Part shown: piece by piece, positions 13,371-26,700 of the stretch | Layout: each line of letters starts with the position of its first letter | Numbering within the stretch: the first letter of the stretch is position 1 | NCBI GenBank assembly: GCA_037013495.1 | Contig: CM072806.1 | Span: 23,088,001-23,152,000, forward strand | DNA: 64,000 nucleotides | DNA from: Hippophae tibetana | Taxonomy: Eukaryota > Streptophyta > Magnoliopsida > Rosales > Elaeagnaceae | Direction of reading: 5' to 3' | Translations under genes and position numbers: made by a program | The notes under the pieces: generated by a model | The model's database searches: none | Seen by the model: the letters and a program-made list of their open reading frames with translations, nothing else | Told to the model about the DNA's origin: nothing

Positions 13371-15171
13371 TATATTTTTTTATTTATTAGCTTTTGAGTT
13401 ACAACAAAGAGAAAGTACAATTAACTAATAAAAGCAAAATTATATTTGAAATATGGTTTTGAAAACCTCATTTTATTTTCAGGTTTCAAAAACAATAAAA
13501 AGTAGGTAAAATGGAACTAAATTTTATCATGATTTAGAGTTGAAAAATTAAATTAATTACCAAATAACACCCATTTAAAACAAAAATGGTTATAAAAAAA
13601 AGCTTAAATAAGCCTACACAAGTTTTTAGGTTAAATAAATTAAGTTATCAAGTATGAAAACACAATAAATTAATTTTTTTTTGTTTCTAAGATATTATAC
13701 CCGTGTCTCTTGGGTGAGAGCCGAGTATCGTATCACCCAAACTTCAATGAGACATACATCATTATTGAAACACAATATTTTTTAAGATTAATTACGTTTT
13801 ATTTTCATAACGTATAGGTAATTTATAATAATATTTAAAATATTAACGTTATAATTATATTTAAAACATATAGATAATAATAAATAATGTTAAATTTTAT
13901 GTATAATTGTATTATTATCTATACGTTATATACATATTTATAAGTTTTAAAATATGCATTATTGAATATAGTTGTATCGTTACTCATATGTCGTGAACAT
14001 AATTATAACAAGTAAATATTTAAGTATTTTTATAAATGATTTATGTGAAAATTAAGCTTATTGTCTTATAGTCATGGCATCATTTTATTTTTCATTTTTA
14101 CTTAAATTAAAGGGATATTCTCTCTTTCACGTTATATTCCGTACACACTTGCACAATATTTGCTTAATTTTCTTTATGTGATACGCTATTTATGGTTAGA
14201 TGCTTAACATGATATTATCCACATATAACTCGTATACAGAATATTATTAAATATTGTTTTATATTTTATTATTATAAATAAAAAAATAAAAAAATAATTA
14301 AATTAAGTGTTTTTTAAACTAACATGTAAATATAATATAATTAATATTAAAATATGAATCGATAACAAGAAATGAAAATAATAAGAATATGACTAATACA
14401 ACATAATTATCATTCTTAAGTAATGCTATTGTATTAAAAAAAATTGGTTTTAAATGAGATATTTTTTTTAAACATTGAAATGTCCACTTAAGACCCAACA
14501 GAATATAAATAATATTGGTATTTGACAATTGGATTTGTTAAAATATAGACTAAGCTTGATATAAGTGCTTTCACTTTAAAAAAAAAAAACATTTTACATC
14601 TTATTCTCTTGCCCATTTGATTAATAATCACTGTCAATCCTTATCATGATATAACATTCATTTTTGCGATTTTTTTATTAGTTTATAAGTATAATATGTA
14701 ATATTTCTATCATATTGATGTGCAGTAATAATTGCGGTGACAACCTACTTTTTTCGTAACCTTTCTGTTAAATAGACTTTTTGTAATATAATTTTGACAG
14801 AAATTTCAAAAACACATTATTACAGAAATAAAATAAAGGAAAGAGAGACTAAGCCCATAAAAAAATCACGTTGCTAACATTTCTTCTTAAGAGTAGGGTG
14901 TCTATATTTGGTTCAGTTTTGATTAAAAAAAATTAATCAGATCAGACCGTTTGATTTATAAAACCGTTAGATCCGATCCGGTTTGGTCCAGTTCGATCCG
15001 GTTTATGGACACTCCTATCTAAGAGTTCAGGCAGTTCAATGTATCATCAGGAGAAAATGATATTTTCCTCTTAAGAAATTAAAGATTAACGTAGGTGCCT
15101 CACTAATTACTCAATTTCGTTTGATGGGTTTTGGGTTTGCAATTCACAATTGGTATGTAAATGTAAATACG
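13371..15171. other. Intergenic AT-rich spacer
   Basis: No supported gene. The segment 13770-14040 contains phrases resembling the arms of the MULE-like element at 41165-42318 (TTAATTACGTTTTATT, and CGTTACTCATATGTCGTG near 13978), so it may be a decayed relative. The phrase (A/G)TCCGATCCGGTTT recurs around 14970-15003. Otherwise I see nothing. Confidence 0.4.
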
Positions 15172-15587
15172 TGGAGGTACCTCATATACAGAGATGAAGA
15201 AAATAAATTTTTTAAGTGTAATTACATTTGATTATTTTTGTGATTAAAATTTGATGAGGTCAATTTCTGGTCACATAAGTAATAGGTGATTTTGTTTATA
15301 AATAAACAATGTTTTTGTCTTAGAAATACACATCAAAAGAAGAGAAACAAAATAAAACCAAATGAACAATTTCATTTGATGAAATACTTGTGTGTCATTA
15401 TTTTAGATTTATCTCAATTTGTTGTATTGTCTCATTTTGTACCCATTAATTTTATTAGTGGAAGAAATATTTTTCAAAATTTTTCCCGTGGACGTAGCCC
15501 AAATTAAAGAGTGAACCGTGTTAAATTATCGATATCATTATTTTACTCTATTGAATTTATTTTATTTTTACCCGTTGTGTCCCAATA
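15172..15587 (+). mobile_element. 5' LTR of Tnt1-like Copia element
   Basis: This 416 bp LTR pairs with 19678-20210. Shared blocks include TTTAAGTG(T/C)AAT, ACACATCAAAAGAAGAGAA, ACTTGTGTGTCA, TTTATCTCAATTTGTTGTA and the terminal GTGTCCCAATA. Relative to the 3' copy it lacks about 90 bp after the ATGAAA preceding ACTTGTGTGTC. It is followed immediately by a tRNA-iMet type primer site. The start is set by alignment with the downstream LTR. Confidence 0.85.
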
Positions 15588-15589
15588 AC

Positions 15590-15604
15590 TGGTATCAGAG
15601 CTGG
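15590..15604 (+). promoter_or_regulatory. Primer-binding site (tRNA-iMet type)
   Basis: TGGTATCAGAGCTGG lies two bases after the 5' LTR. This is the standard initiator-methionine tRNA complement used by plant Copia elements. Confidence 0.9.
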
Positions 15605-15726
15605 TCTAGTAAAATTCTAAGTATGCTATGTAGTTGCAGCATAGATTGATCTGCCACATCAGAAAAGATTTTATATGATTAAGAGTGTATTTATTGGCAG
15701 AAAAATAAATACAGTGAAAAAAAATG

Positions 15727-18700
15727 TCAGGCTAGAAGATAAATATTGAGAAATTTAATGGAAATCATAATTTGTTTTTATGGCAAATAAGGATGAAGGA
15801 TATTCCCATTCAACAGAAAGTTCATAAGGCGTTGTTGGAGAAAGAAAAGAAGGAAGCAACCGTCATCGAGGAACAGTGGCAGGAGATAGATGAGATTGCA
15901 ACCAGTATAATCCGTCTAACAGTATCTTACAAAATATTGAATCAAAAAATTGCAAGACTGCAAAAGAAACATGTAAAAATTTAGAAAACGTGTACATGTC
16001 AAGGAACTTTTCCAGTAAATTTTATTTGTAGAAGGATCTATATTAGACGAGGAAGAAAGATAATGTGAGCACGATGTAGCACACTTTCTCACTTAATAAG
16101 ATTCAATTTGAGTTTTGGTGATGAAGAGAAAGTTGTGATGTTGCTGGCATCACTACCCTCATCATATAATCATCTCACAATAACTTTTGACTTATGCGAA
16201 AGATAAGATGGGGTTTGAAGTTGTTGTAAAATCCATGTTGTCATATGAGAAAAAAAACAGGGAAAGAGATTAAGAAGCATAAGCCCTTAACACATAGTCC
16301 AGAGGAATGAGACAATATAGTGAACAAAAACCCAGAGACAATATAGTGAACAAAAACCCAGAGACAAGAGCAGAGGCAAATCAAACAAATATGCCAATGT
16401 TGAATGCCATCACTGTAAGAGGAAAGGTCACATCAATAAATTTTGTCGGGTGTTCAAGAAGGAACAAGAAATGAACAAAGACAAAGCAGTGAAGAAAGAC
16501 GATAGTAGTGATGATGAGTAAACAAATACCATAAACGAGTTCAATATCGTCTATGATGAAAGTTTTGTCAATCTTGAATCACACGAGACTTGATGGGCGA
16601 TTGATAGTGGTGCTACAATTCACGCTACCTCGTGTCAAGAATTTTTCTCATCATACACACCTGGAAGTTTTGGTGTTGTTAGAAGGAGAAATGAAGGCAT
16701 GTCAGAGGTTATTGACAGAGAAGATATTTGCTTGGAAATAGATAATGGAACCAGACTATTTTTGAAGGATGTCAGACATATTCCAGATATGCGCCTGAAT
16801 TTGATCTCTGTACCCAAACTTGCAAATGAAGGATATTGCAACTCCTTCATTTATGACAAATGGAAACTTAAAAAAGGATCCTTAGTAGTGGTTAAATGTG
16901 AAAAGCATACAATTTTATATATAATGCAAGCGAAGCTCTCCGCTTACACAATAAATGGTATAGAGAAAGGTAATGTAGATGAATTGTGGCATAGGAGACT
17001 CGGTCATATAGGTGGAAAAGGTATGAAAAGTCTAGCTAGGAAGAAGATACTACCAGAAATAAATGAAGTACATTTGGAGAAATGTGTTGATTGTCTAGCA
17101 GGAAAGCAAAACAGAGTTACTTTCAAGAGTTTCCCTCCTTTTAGAATGAATAATATTTTAGATTTGATTCATTCAAATGTGTGTAAACCAATGCCAAAGT
17201 CACTTGGTGGTGCTCATACTTTGTGACTTTCATTGATGATCATTCAAGGAAGACATAGGTATATCTTCTCAATACAAAGGATCAAATTCTAGATGTCTTC
17301 AAAAAATTTCATTCCTCAGTTTAGAGACATACTAGGAAGAAGCTAAAGTGAATTCGTGCAGACAATGATAGAGAATACACAAACCTTTTCATGCTTACTG
17401 CAAAAATCATGTTATTTGGCATCTGATGACACCTCCAAAGACATCGCAGTTGAATGGCTTAGTTGAGATAATAGAACTTGATGGAGAGAGTCAAATGTCT
17501 ACTCTCACAGGTAAAGTTGCCTAAATATCTCTATGGTGAAGCCTTACTCACAGTTGCACATGTGTTACATCTTTCACCCTGTACTTTTCTCAAGATGGAT
17601 GTTCCAAATAAAGTGTGGTCAGGAAAAGATGTTTCCTATGATCATTTATGGGTGTTTGATTGTAAAGCATTTGTACATATCCCCAAGGATGAAAGATCCA
17701 AACTTGATGCTAAGACAAGAAAATGTATTTTTATTGGCTATGGTCAAGATCAATTTGGCTATAGATTTTATGATCCAGTTGCAAAGAGACTTGTTAGATG
17801 TCGTGATGGTGTATTTGTTGAAGAAGGATGTTCCTAATTCCAATGGTGACTCATCAGATTTGGAATTAATTCATCCAAAATCAATGCCAAGACAAGTTAG
17901 AGATGAAGACCAGGTTTATCCACCTGATGAAGATGATGCTCCTATAAAAGTTGGTTCTAAAGATGAGGTAGATGATGATGTTCATTATCCAACATCAACA
18001 CCTACGAATTCTCTTGTTTCACTGAGATGAAGTGATAAACTAAGACAACCCTCTGCCACATATCTTCTAGATGAGTATGTAACTTTCATTGATTGGGGAG
18101 AACTTGAGAGTTATAAAGAAGCCATGGATGATGAATCCAAACAAAAAATGGATTGAAGTCATGTAAGATAAGATGAAATCCTTGCATGAGAACAAAAATT
18201 TTGAGCTGATAAAGCTTCCTAAAAAGAATAGGACATTGAAAAATAAATGGGTGTTCAGGGTGAAGTATAAAGAACACAGTCCCAGTCCGCAATACAAAGC
18301 CAAACTAGTTGTCAAGGTATTCAACCAAAGAAAAAGAGTTGAATTTGATGAGATTTTCTCACGAGTTGTGAAAATGAAATCGATCCGTACTATGTTGGGG
18401 TTAGCCGTAAGTCTTGACTTAGAAGTTGAGCAAATGGATGTCAAAATTTCCTTCCTATATGGTGACTTGGAAGAAGAAATATACATGGAGCAGCCAGAGG
18501 GTTTCAAACAAAAGTAAAGGAGAATTATTTTTACAAATTGAAGAAAAACCTATACGGCTTAAAATAGGCACCAAGACAATGGTACAAGAAGTTTGAGTTT
18601 TTTATGAGGGAGCAAGGCTACAAAAAGACTACTTCAGACCATTGCGTTTTCTGCAAAAAAATTATGATAATGATTTCATTATTCTTTTGCTCTATATGGA

Positions 18701-19660
18701 TGATATGTTGATTATTGGCTGGAATATTTTCATAATAAATAACTTGAAAAAGTAGTCGAGTAAGTATTTTTCCATAAAAGAATTAAGGCCAGCAAAGCAT
18801 ATTATTGGAATGAGTATTATTAGTGATAGAGACGCCAAGAAATTATGGTTGTCATAGGAAAAGTACATTGAGAAAATACTTCAAAGATTTCATATGGACA
18901 AGGCTAAAGCGATTAGTTGTCCTCTTGCTAATCACTTTAAGCTAAGTTCTAAGCAGAGCCCTTTTACAAACAAAGAGAAGGAATAGATGAAAAATGTTCC
19001 ATATGCTTCAAAAATTAGAAGCCTGATGTATGTCATGGTTTGTACAAGGACAAATATCACTCATGCAGTTGGAGTTATGAGTAGATTCCTTTCATATCCT
19101 AGAAAGAAACATTAGGCTGCAGTGAAATGGATTTTCAGGTATCTTTGAGGTTCTTCCAAAATATGCCTATGTTTTGGAAATGACAAACTTGTGTTAGTTG
19201 GATACATAGATGCAAATATGGCTGGAAATGTGGATTCTAGAAAATCCACTCAGGTTACGTAATTACATTTGTAGGGGAGTTATGTTATGGCAGTCAAAGT
19301 TACAAAATTTTGTTGCATTGTCCACTACAGAAGCAAAATTTATAGCATCAACGGAAGCATGTAAAGAGTTGCTATGGATGAAAAAGTTCTTGAAAGAACT
19401 TAGGTTGCAGCAAGACAGTACTAATTATTTTGTGATAATCATAGTGCTATCCACCTTGGAAAGAATGCATCTTTTCATTTGAGATCAAAACATATTAATG
19501 TGAGATATCACTGGATTAGAGATGTAATGGAGAATAAGCTACTACAGCTTGAGAAGATCCATACAGAGGAAAATGGATCAGACATGTTGATGAAAATTCT
19601 TCCAAGATAGAATTTTGAATACTATCATTTAGCTGTTGGATTGATGGAGCCCTTCATGTA
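15727..19660 (+). pseudogene. Copia gag-pol polyprotein (Tnt1 type), degenerate
   Basis: Order is Copia-typical: gag, protease, integrase, reverse transcriptase, RNase H. Gag begins near 15727 (IEKFNGNHNLFLWQIRMKDI) and carries a CX2CX4HX4C zinc knuckle, CHHCKRKGHINKFC, at 16405-16446. Protease is marked by WAIDSGATIHAT near 16595. The gag-pre-integrase motif WHRRLGHIG...CVDCLAGK is at 16988-17105, integrase core remnants at 17220-17480, and the integrase C-terminal part at 17478-17830. Reverse transcriptase starts near 18173 (NKWVFRVKYKE) and has YMDDML at 18693-18710. RNase H contains LSTTEAKFIASTEACKEL near 19320. Many frameshifts and stops (around 15980, 17226-17470, 18000, 18517, 18860, 19094) make it non-functional. 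Confidence 0.9.
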
Positions 19661-19677
19661 GTCGAGAGGGGGAGATT

Positions 19678-20210
19678 TGTAGGTCTCACCCATATGGAGG
19701 GAGAAAAAATAAAAAAATTTAAGTGCAATGACATTTGACAAATTCATCAAATAATATATATATATATGGCTAAAATTTGGCCAACTATATGGCCAATTTA
19801 TGGCCACATAAGGGATAGGAAATTTTTCTTATAAATAGGAAATGTTTTTACCTTAGAGAGACACATCAAAAGAAGAGAATCAAAGCATAGCCAAATGAAA
19901 ATTTTCCTTTTATGAAAAATAGTGTTGTATGTGTGAGAGAATATTTTAGAAAATATTTGGGATATTTTTCTAAAAAGGGAGTGGCAAAATAGTGAGTTTG
20001 AGAAACACTTGTGTGTCACTATTTTGGGTTTATCTCAATTTGTTGTATTTCCTATCACTTTGTACCCATTAATTTTATTAGTTGAAGAAATATTTTTTGA
20101 AGTTTATCCCTTGGATGTAGCCCAAATTAAATGGTGAATCACGTTAAATTATCAATGTTATTATTTTACTTTGTTAAATTTATTTTATTTTTGCCCACTG
20201 TGTCCCAATA
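19678..20210 (+). mobile_element. 3' LTR of Tnt1-like Copia element
   Basis: Begins TGTAGGTCTCACC directly after a polypurine tract (AGAGGGGGAG, about 19664-19673) and ends with GTGTCCCAATA like its 5' partner. It is 533 bp, longer than the 5' LTR because that copy suffered a deletion. I see no convincing 5 bp target-site duplication (ATACG versus ATATA), so the insertion is old or its borders are altered. Confidence 0.85.
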
Positions 20211-20229
20211 ATATATTAGGAGCCATGAC

Positions 20230-21474
20230 TCAATATAGGGTGGGTATTTTACACATCTTTAGTGGTTGAGATTTATTCAACTTGGTATGGCTTAGAATTT
20301 TCGGAAAGACTTGGTACCTTGTAGCCGCATAATCTTGAATACTCGTAGTTCATCCATTATATTTTGTATGGATCCACACTATGATAGGGTGCTTCATAAA
20401 TAAATTGTCAAACTATAGCAAATACAATACTCAAATTTGTCTATCTGTTCTCAAATGGACAATCATTTATGACTGTATATATTACCCAGATGCCATAAAT
20501 AATCCATACTTTCCATAAATTACCAAGTTGAGATCCAAAATCTACTATCATTGCAGTTGTTCATAGGCAAAGGATGGAAGAGTTAGTATGCATCTTCCTG
20601 ACAAAGAAAGAACATAAAAAGTCCTAGAGTGCACCTACAAAATGATAGTTTAAAAAAAGGTAAGATATATTATTCTCGACTAAGCCACACAAAGAGCATA
20701 AGTCCAAAATTGTATTGCAGAGTTGTTGCCAACTAACCATCTAACTTCTTTCAAAAGGGTCAAGTAATGAGGCCATAAACTTGACAAGATAAGAATGAAC
20801 ATAATAGCTCTAAGGGGTGTCCTCCCTATCCAAGTATCGCCTATGTAAGTAAAGCCGTGTGCTAGAGTTTTATGTGATAACCCACTAAGTAAAATTTATT
20901 AACATAGCCTCATTTAAATAGTTGAGGTCTCGCAATCCAAAACCTCCTTCCTACAAAGGATGGCAACAATTCTTACAAGCAACCTAGAACAATTTAAGTG
21001 TGTTTGTCTTTCTTGACTAGAAGAAATTTTGGATGGTAGTTGCTAGACCTTTCAAGACTAATTTTGGCCATTTATATATCTAAAACTAGTGAAGAAACAT
21101 ACTCTGAATAACTGAAGAAATCAAACATCTATACCTTGCTAGAAAGAATGTGAGCCCTTTCTATACTTTGATTTTTTCAAGGATTTTATTAGCCAAACCT
21201 TGAAACCAACACTTTCTATGAGCCCCTTGAAAATGATTGACACCTAAGTTGGACATAGATGATCCTTAATATGCATCCCATTTATTTCCCGAAGTGATGA
21301 GACATTGGCCTATGACACTTTTCCAAAAAAAAAAAAAGATTTATGCAAATTGACTACCTGACCTAAGAGGGGTTCACACAATTGATAATCCTCTTATAAA
21401 ACTTGGAGGTACAACGAGCGAGCATGACCGAATATGAGAAGGTCGTCCGCATATAAAAATTTGGTTGGCACAAG
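20230..21474 (-). pseudogene. L1-type LINE ORF2, 3' part (RT C-terminal half), minus strand
   Basis: On the minus strand, starting at the Athila junction, the frame reads KFLYADDLLIFGHA, the catalytic YADD box of non-LTR reverse transcriptases. Downstream at about 20950 is EGGFGLRDLNYLNEAML, the GG-G-G-RDL motif typical of plant L1 ORF2. Several stops interrupt it. It continues the fragment at 29952-31010 across the inserted Athila element. The left end abuts the Copia 3' LTR, so the LINE 3' terminus and poly(A) tail are not defined. Confidence 0.75.
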
Positions 21475-21642
21475 TAATGACTTGCATAATTTGATTTAAT
21501 TTATCATTTCTCAACTTTAACTTTAGTCAAATTTTATTTTTTATTAATTTTAGACTTTATTATTATTATTGAAATATTATTGTAGATTTGAAGATAATGA
21601 AGATCTAAAATTTTAGAAGCATATCATTTAAGGACTATCAAA

Positions 21643-21720
<78 letters not shown>

Positions 21721-22833
21721 GAGAAGATACATATATGTATTATATATATATATAATATGGAAGTTGATAGAAATTAATATGATATATATTATATATATAT
21801 ATATATAATATGGAAGTTGATAGAAATTAATATGATATATATATATATAAAACAGAGGTAGGAATGGTTAGGTTAATATTTAATATATATATATATATAT
21901 ATAAAAGAAGGAGTTATCAGACTATAGGGACGTTGCAAGAATAAAACAAAAATAAAAAAAACAAGAGAGAAATGCAGAAATTGGAAAAAAAAAGCTGGAA
22001 AAGGGGAATGGAGAATGGAAGAAAAATCTTTAACAAATTTACGTGAAAGCAAATTCTTTTTGCGAGTAAATTTTCTTTCAATTTCTCTCAAAAAATTATA
22101 GTGAATTCGTTTATGTTAAATTTAATTTTTAGCATGAATTAATTTTTTTTTATTCTAGGAAAAAAGATTTAATTCTAAATTATGCTTGATTTTCTATGTT
22201 AATTTAAATTATGTCTCTTCATCTTTGTTTGATTTATTCTGATTTTGATGCTTCCAATTAAATAGCCATTAAGTAGATTATTTTAGTCTTATGATTTACT
22301 ATCGAAAAAGAGAATTATAGGATAGATCTGAAATATTTCAGCATAGGTAAATATAGAGATCGAAAGACTTGTATGAACGTGTGAAGTTTTCAAAATCATT
22401 CGTCTTAATACTTTCTTGCTTTATTAAATTGCATAATCTTGTGTAAATTAATGAACAAGATTATTTCCAATTGATTATCAAAATAGGCTTTTGGATATTT
22501 TTGAAGATTGCTAACAAACAGAGAGAATTAAATTCAATTAGATAGATGAGTAAAGAATAGTGATGAATTAGGTGAAATCGATTTCCTAGAATTTTTCTTC
22601 TTATTGATTTGATTTTCAAAAAAACATTTTTCTATTCTTTTGTGCATTTTCTTTAAATTTATTTTATTTTAAATTTCAATTACCATAACCTTAGTGAGTT
22701 CTCTATATAAAATTAATATTAGTATAATTTTGGTATTTGTCAAAAATAAGTTACCAATCCCTGATGACGATATTATTTTTATCACTTTATTATAACACTA
22801 TGATACTGTGCACTTGCAATTTTGCTTCGATCA
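21475..22833 (+). mobile_element. 5' LTR of Athila-lineage Ty3 retrotransposon
   Basis: 1359 bp, pairing with 28689-29946. Shared blocks include GACTTGCATAATTTGAT at the start, TTAGACTTTATTATTATTAT, AAGCATATCATTTAA, ATAGGATAGATCTGAAATAT, TGTGTAAATTAATGAACAAG and the terminal TTTTGC...CGAT(C/A)A. The expected initial TG is TA here. The flank ACAAG (21470-21474) nearly matches ACAAA after the 3' LTR. It contains a long AT microsatellite listed separately. Confidence 0.85.
21644..21718. repeat. (AT)n microsatellite
   Basis: About 75 bp of nearly perfect AT dinucleotide repeats within the 5' LTR. Shorter AT runs follow to 21900, together with a ~68 bp local duplication (TATAATATGGAAGTTGATAG appears twice, near 21752 and 21806). 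The 3' LTR has only short AT runs at the matching place, so expansion occurred after insertion. Confidence 0.9.
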
Positions 22834-23737
22834 AATTTTTGGCACCATTGTCGGGAATTGATTTTTTCTTATTTTTTCCAATATCGATGGTTTTAATTTA
22901 GAATTATATATTTTTTCTTTTCTTTTCTAGGTGTGTTTTTGACGTTGGATGTGCCATGTTAGAACTTGAAACATTATTCCTTTTGATCCGGAGATTGAAA
23001 AAACTTTTTGTTCACGAAGAAAAAAGAAAGTACTAGCCATGGCTGAAGGAGAACATAATGCACAACCACACACCTTGATGGATTATGTAACGCCAATTGT
23101 GAATGATAACTACTCAAGTGTAAGACGCCAGACCATTAATGCCAATAATTTTGAGCTCAAACATGTGTTGATTTTCAAAAAAACATCTTTCTATTCTTTT
23201 GTGCATTTTCTTTAAATTTAATTTATTTTAAATTTCAATTACCATAACCTTAGTGAGTTCTCTATATAAAATTAATATTAGTATAATTTTGGTATTTGTC
23301 AAAAATAAGTTACCAATCTCTGATGACGATATTCTTTTTATCACTTTATTATAAAACTATGATACTGTGCACTTGCAATTTTGCTTCGATCAAGTTTTTG
23401 GCACCATTATCGGGAATTGATTTTTTCTTATTTTTTCCAATATCGATGGTTTTAATTTAGAATTATATTTTTATTTTTTATTTTTTTTCTTTTCTAGGTG
23501 TGTTTTTGACGTTGGATGTGCCATGTTAGAACTTGAAACATTATTCCTTTTGATCCGGAGATTGAAAGAACTTTTTGTTCACGAAGAAAAAAGAAAGTAC
23601 TAGCCATGACTGAAGGAGAACATAATGCACAACCACACACCTTGATGGATTATGTAAGGCCAATTGTGAATGATAACTACTCAAGTGTAAGACGCCAGAC
23701 CATTAATGCCAATAATTTTGAGCTCAAACATGTGTTG
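22611..23737 (+). repeat. Tandem duplication of LTR end, primer site and gag start
   Basis: Two nearly identical copies: about 22611-23169 and 23170-23737. Each runs from GATTTTCAAAAAAACAT in the LTR end, through the primer site and leader, to the gag start codon (ATG at 23039 and 23606) and the ANNFELKHVL codons. Differences are a few substitutions and a short T-rich insertion near 23468. Only the second copy continues into the rest of gag. Confidence 0.9.
22840..22857 (+). promoter_or_regulatory. Primer-binding site, Athila type
   Basis: TGGCACCATTGTCGGGAA follows the 5' LTR after a short spacer. It is a lightly mutated version of the TGGCGCCGTTGCCGGGGA primer site typical of plant Athila/Tat elements. 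A second copy lies near 23398-23415 because this region is tandemly duplicated. Confidence 0.8.
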
Positions 23738-26700
23738 ATCAGTATGGTGCAATAAGCCCAATTTAGTGGATCACCACTTGATGATCCCAATATTCATTTG
23801 ACGATGTTCTTGGAGATTTTTGACACTATAAAGATGAATGGTGTTACTGAAAACACCATTAAACTGAGATTGTTTCCTTTTTCATTGAGGGACAAGGCCA
23901 AAGATTGATTATAATCTCTTCAATTGGGAAGTATCACTAGTTGGTAAGACATGGCAGAAAAGTTTCTTGCTAAATTCTTTCCACTTGCAAAAATAGCCCA
24001 ACTCAAGAGTGATATTGGTCAATTCAAACAAAATTATTTTGAGACACTCTATGAAGCATGAGAAAGGTATAAAGATATGATTTGGCGTTGCCCTAAGCAT
24101 GTATTTTCAGATTGGTTGCAAGTTCATATGTTCTATAATGGGTTAAATGGGTAAACTAGAATCATAGTTGATGATGCTTCTGGTGGGACTTTCTGTCAAA
24201 GACAATTGAGGGTGCTACTTCTCTTTTGGAAGAAATGGCTTCAAACAACTATCAATGGCCAACTGAAATATCTATGGCTAAGAAAGTTGTTGGGATTCAT
24301 GAATTAGAGCCATTTCTTGCCCTTTCAACTCAAATTGCTTCTCTATCTCATTAGGTTTCAGCCTTGACAACCCTAAGAATACCATAAAGTGCACAATATA
24401 TTTCAACTTCAAGTGTGATAGTTCGGATGAATGAAACAAATCAAGAATAGGTTCAATACATCAAAAATCGAAACTACAACTATCATGGAAATCCTATGCC
24501 AAATTACTACCATCTAAGGCTTCAAAACCATGAGAATTTTTATTATGGAAACACAAAGAATGTGATGCAACCTCTTCCAAGGTTTGATAGTCAACCAAGC
24601 GAGAAGACAATGTCACTTGAGGATGCCATGGTTTCCTTTGTTGAGGAGACCAAAGCAAGGTTTAAAAAGAGTGGTTCATGGTTGAATAACATTGAGGCTC
24701 ATTATATCAATATGGGAGCCACTATGAAAAATCTTGAAATGTAAATTGGGCAACTAGCCACAACCATCAATGCTCAAAAAAGAGTAACTTTTCCTAGCCA
24801 TACAAAAGTGAATTCAAAGGAATAATGCAAGGCCATTACACTTAGGAGTGGAAGAGAAATTGAGAGGTTACCATCAAAGGAAACCAAGTACACCCATATA
24901 GCTCCAAACAATGGCCAAAGCAATAATAAAGTAAAAGAAGAGGATAATGTTGATGATACACTAAGAGAGATTGACATGCCTCCATCAATTTAATTTCTTA
25001 ACAATTCTTCTATTCTCTTTACTTCATTTCCTTATCCTCAATGCTTTCAAAATAAAAATTAGATAAGAAATTTTCTAAGTTTTTGGATATCTTTAAGAAA
25101 ATTCACATAAATATTCCTTTTATAGATGCCATGGAACATATGTCAAATTATTCCAAATTCTTGAAGGACATCATTTCCAAGAAGAAAAGGTTGGAGGAGT
25201 TCAAAACAGTGAAGCTTTATGAAGAATGTAGTGTCATCCTTAAAAAAAACCTCAAAAATTAAAAGATCTAGGGAGTTTCACTTTTCCATGCACTATTGGA
25301 AATTTATTTTTTTGATAAATTTTTATGTGATCTTGCTGCTAGCATTAATCTTATGCCACTATCTGATTATAGGAAATTGGAACTTGAAGAGATGAAACAA
25401 ACAACAATTTATTTGCAACTAGCAGACCAATCCATCAAGTATCCACGGGGAATCATAGAAGATGTATTGCTAAAGGTGGAGAAATTTATTTTTCCTGTCG
25501 ATTTTGTGGTGTTAGATATGGATGAAGACCAAGATGCCCCACTAATTCTTGGCCGACCATTCTTGGCTATGGGAATAGCTTTAATAGATGTTTAAAAAGG
25601 TGAGTTAACATTGAGATTGAACAAGGAAGAGGTTACATTCAACATCTACGAAGCCATGAGATTTTCAAAAGATCCAAGCATTTACTTTCGAGTAGATATC
25701 ATTGAACAATGTGAAGTAGAAGCCTTTCAAGAAGATATACCAACCGATCACCTAGAGTGATCATTGTAGTAGGGTGCATCATTTAGCACAAAAGTAGAGA
25801 GGCTAGAGCCAATGGTAGCAAAGACGCATTCTGTAATCTCTACAGAAAAAGTGTAGTAAACTACAACTTCATATTTGAAGTGATTGCCTGAGCATTTTTG
25901 CTATGCATTCTTGGTGATAATTACACATTTCTAGTGATTGTTACGACATCATTTACACTCGAAGAAGAGGAAAGGTTACTGCGTGTGTTAAAGGAACATA
26001 TAAAAGCCTTGGTATGGACTATCTCTAACATAAAAGGTATAAGTCCATTCATTTGCATGCACAAGATTCTAATGAATGAACCTTATAAACTATCAATTAA
26101 GCCTCAAAGAAGATTAAATCCAACAATGAAGGAAGTTATGAGAATTGAAATTTTGAAGCTCTTCAATGCTGGAATTATTTATGCTATTTCAGATAGCTCA
26201 TGGGTAAGTCCAATGCATGTTGTACAAAAAAAGGTGGAATGACGGTGGTGAAAAATGACAACAATGAGCTTATTCCTACAAGAATAGTCATGGGTTGGCG
26301 TGTATGTATATATTACCACAAGTTGAACAAAAAAACAAGGAAGGATCATTTTTCACCTTCATTCATTGATGAAATGCTAGATGGATTGGCCAGATATCCC
26401 TATTATTTCTTCTTAGATGGTTATTCGGGGTATAACCAGATTACCAAAGCCCTTAAGGATCAGGAGAAAACTATATTCACATGCCCCTACGAAACATTTT
26501 CTTTTAGAAGGATGCCCTTTGGATTGTGCAATGCCCCAACACCATTTCAACATTTCATAATGGCTATCTCTTCTAATATGGTGGAAGATATAATGAAAAT
26601 TTTCATGGATGACTTTTCGGTTGGAAAAAGCATATCATCTCCCTATAAAGTTGGAGCATAAAACTTATTGTGCTATAAAGAATTTTAATTTTGATTTGAA

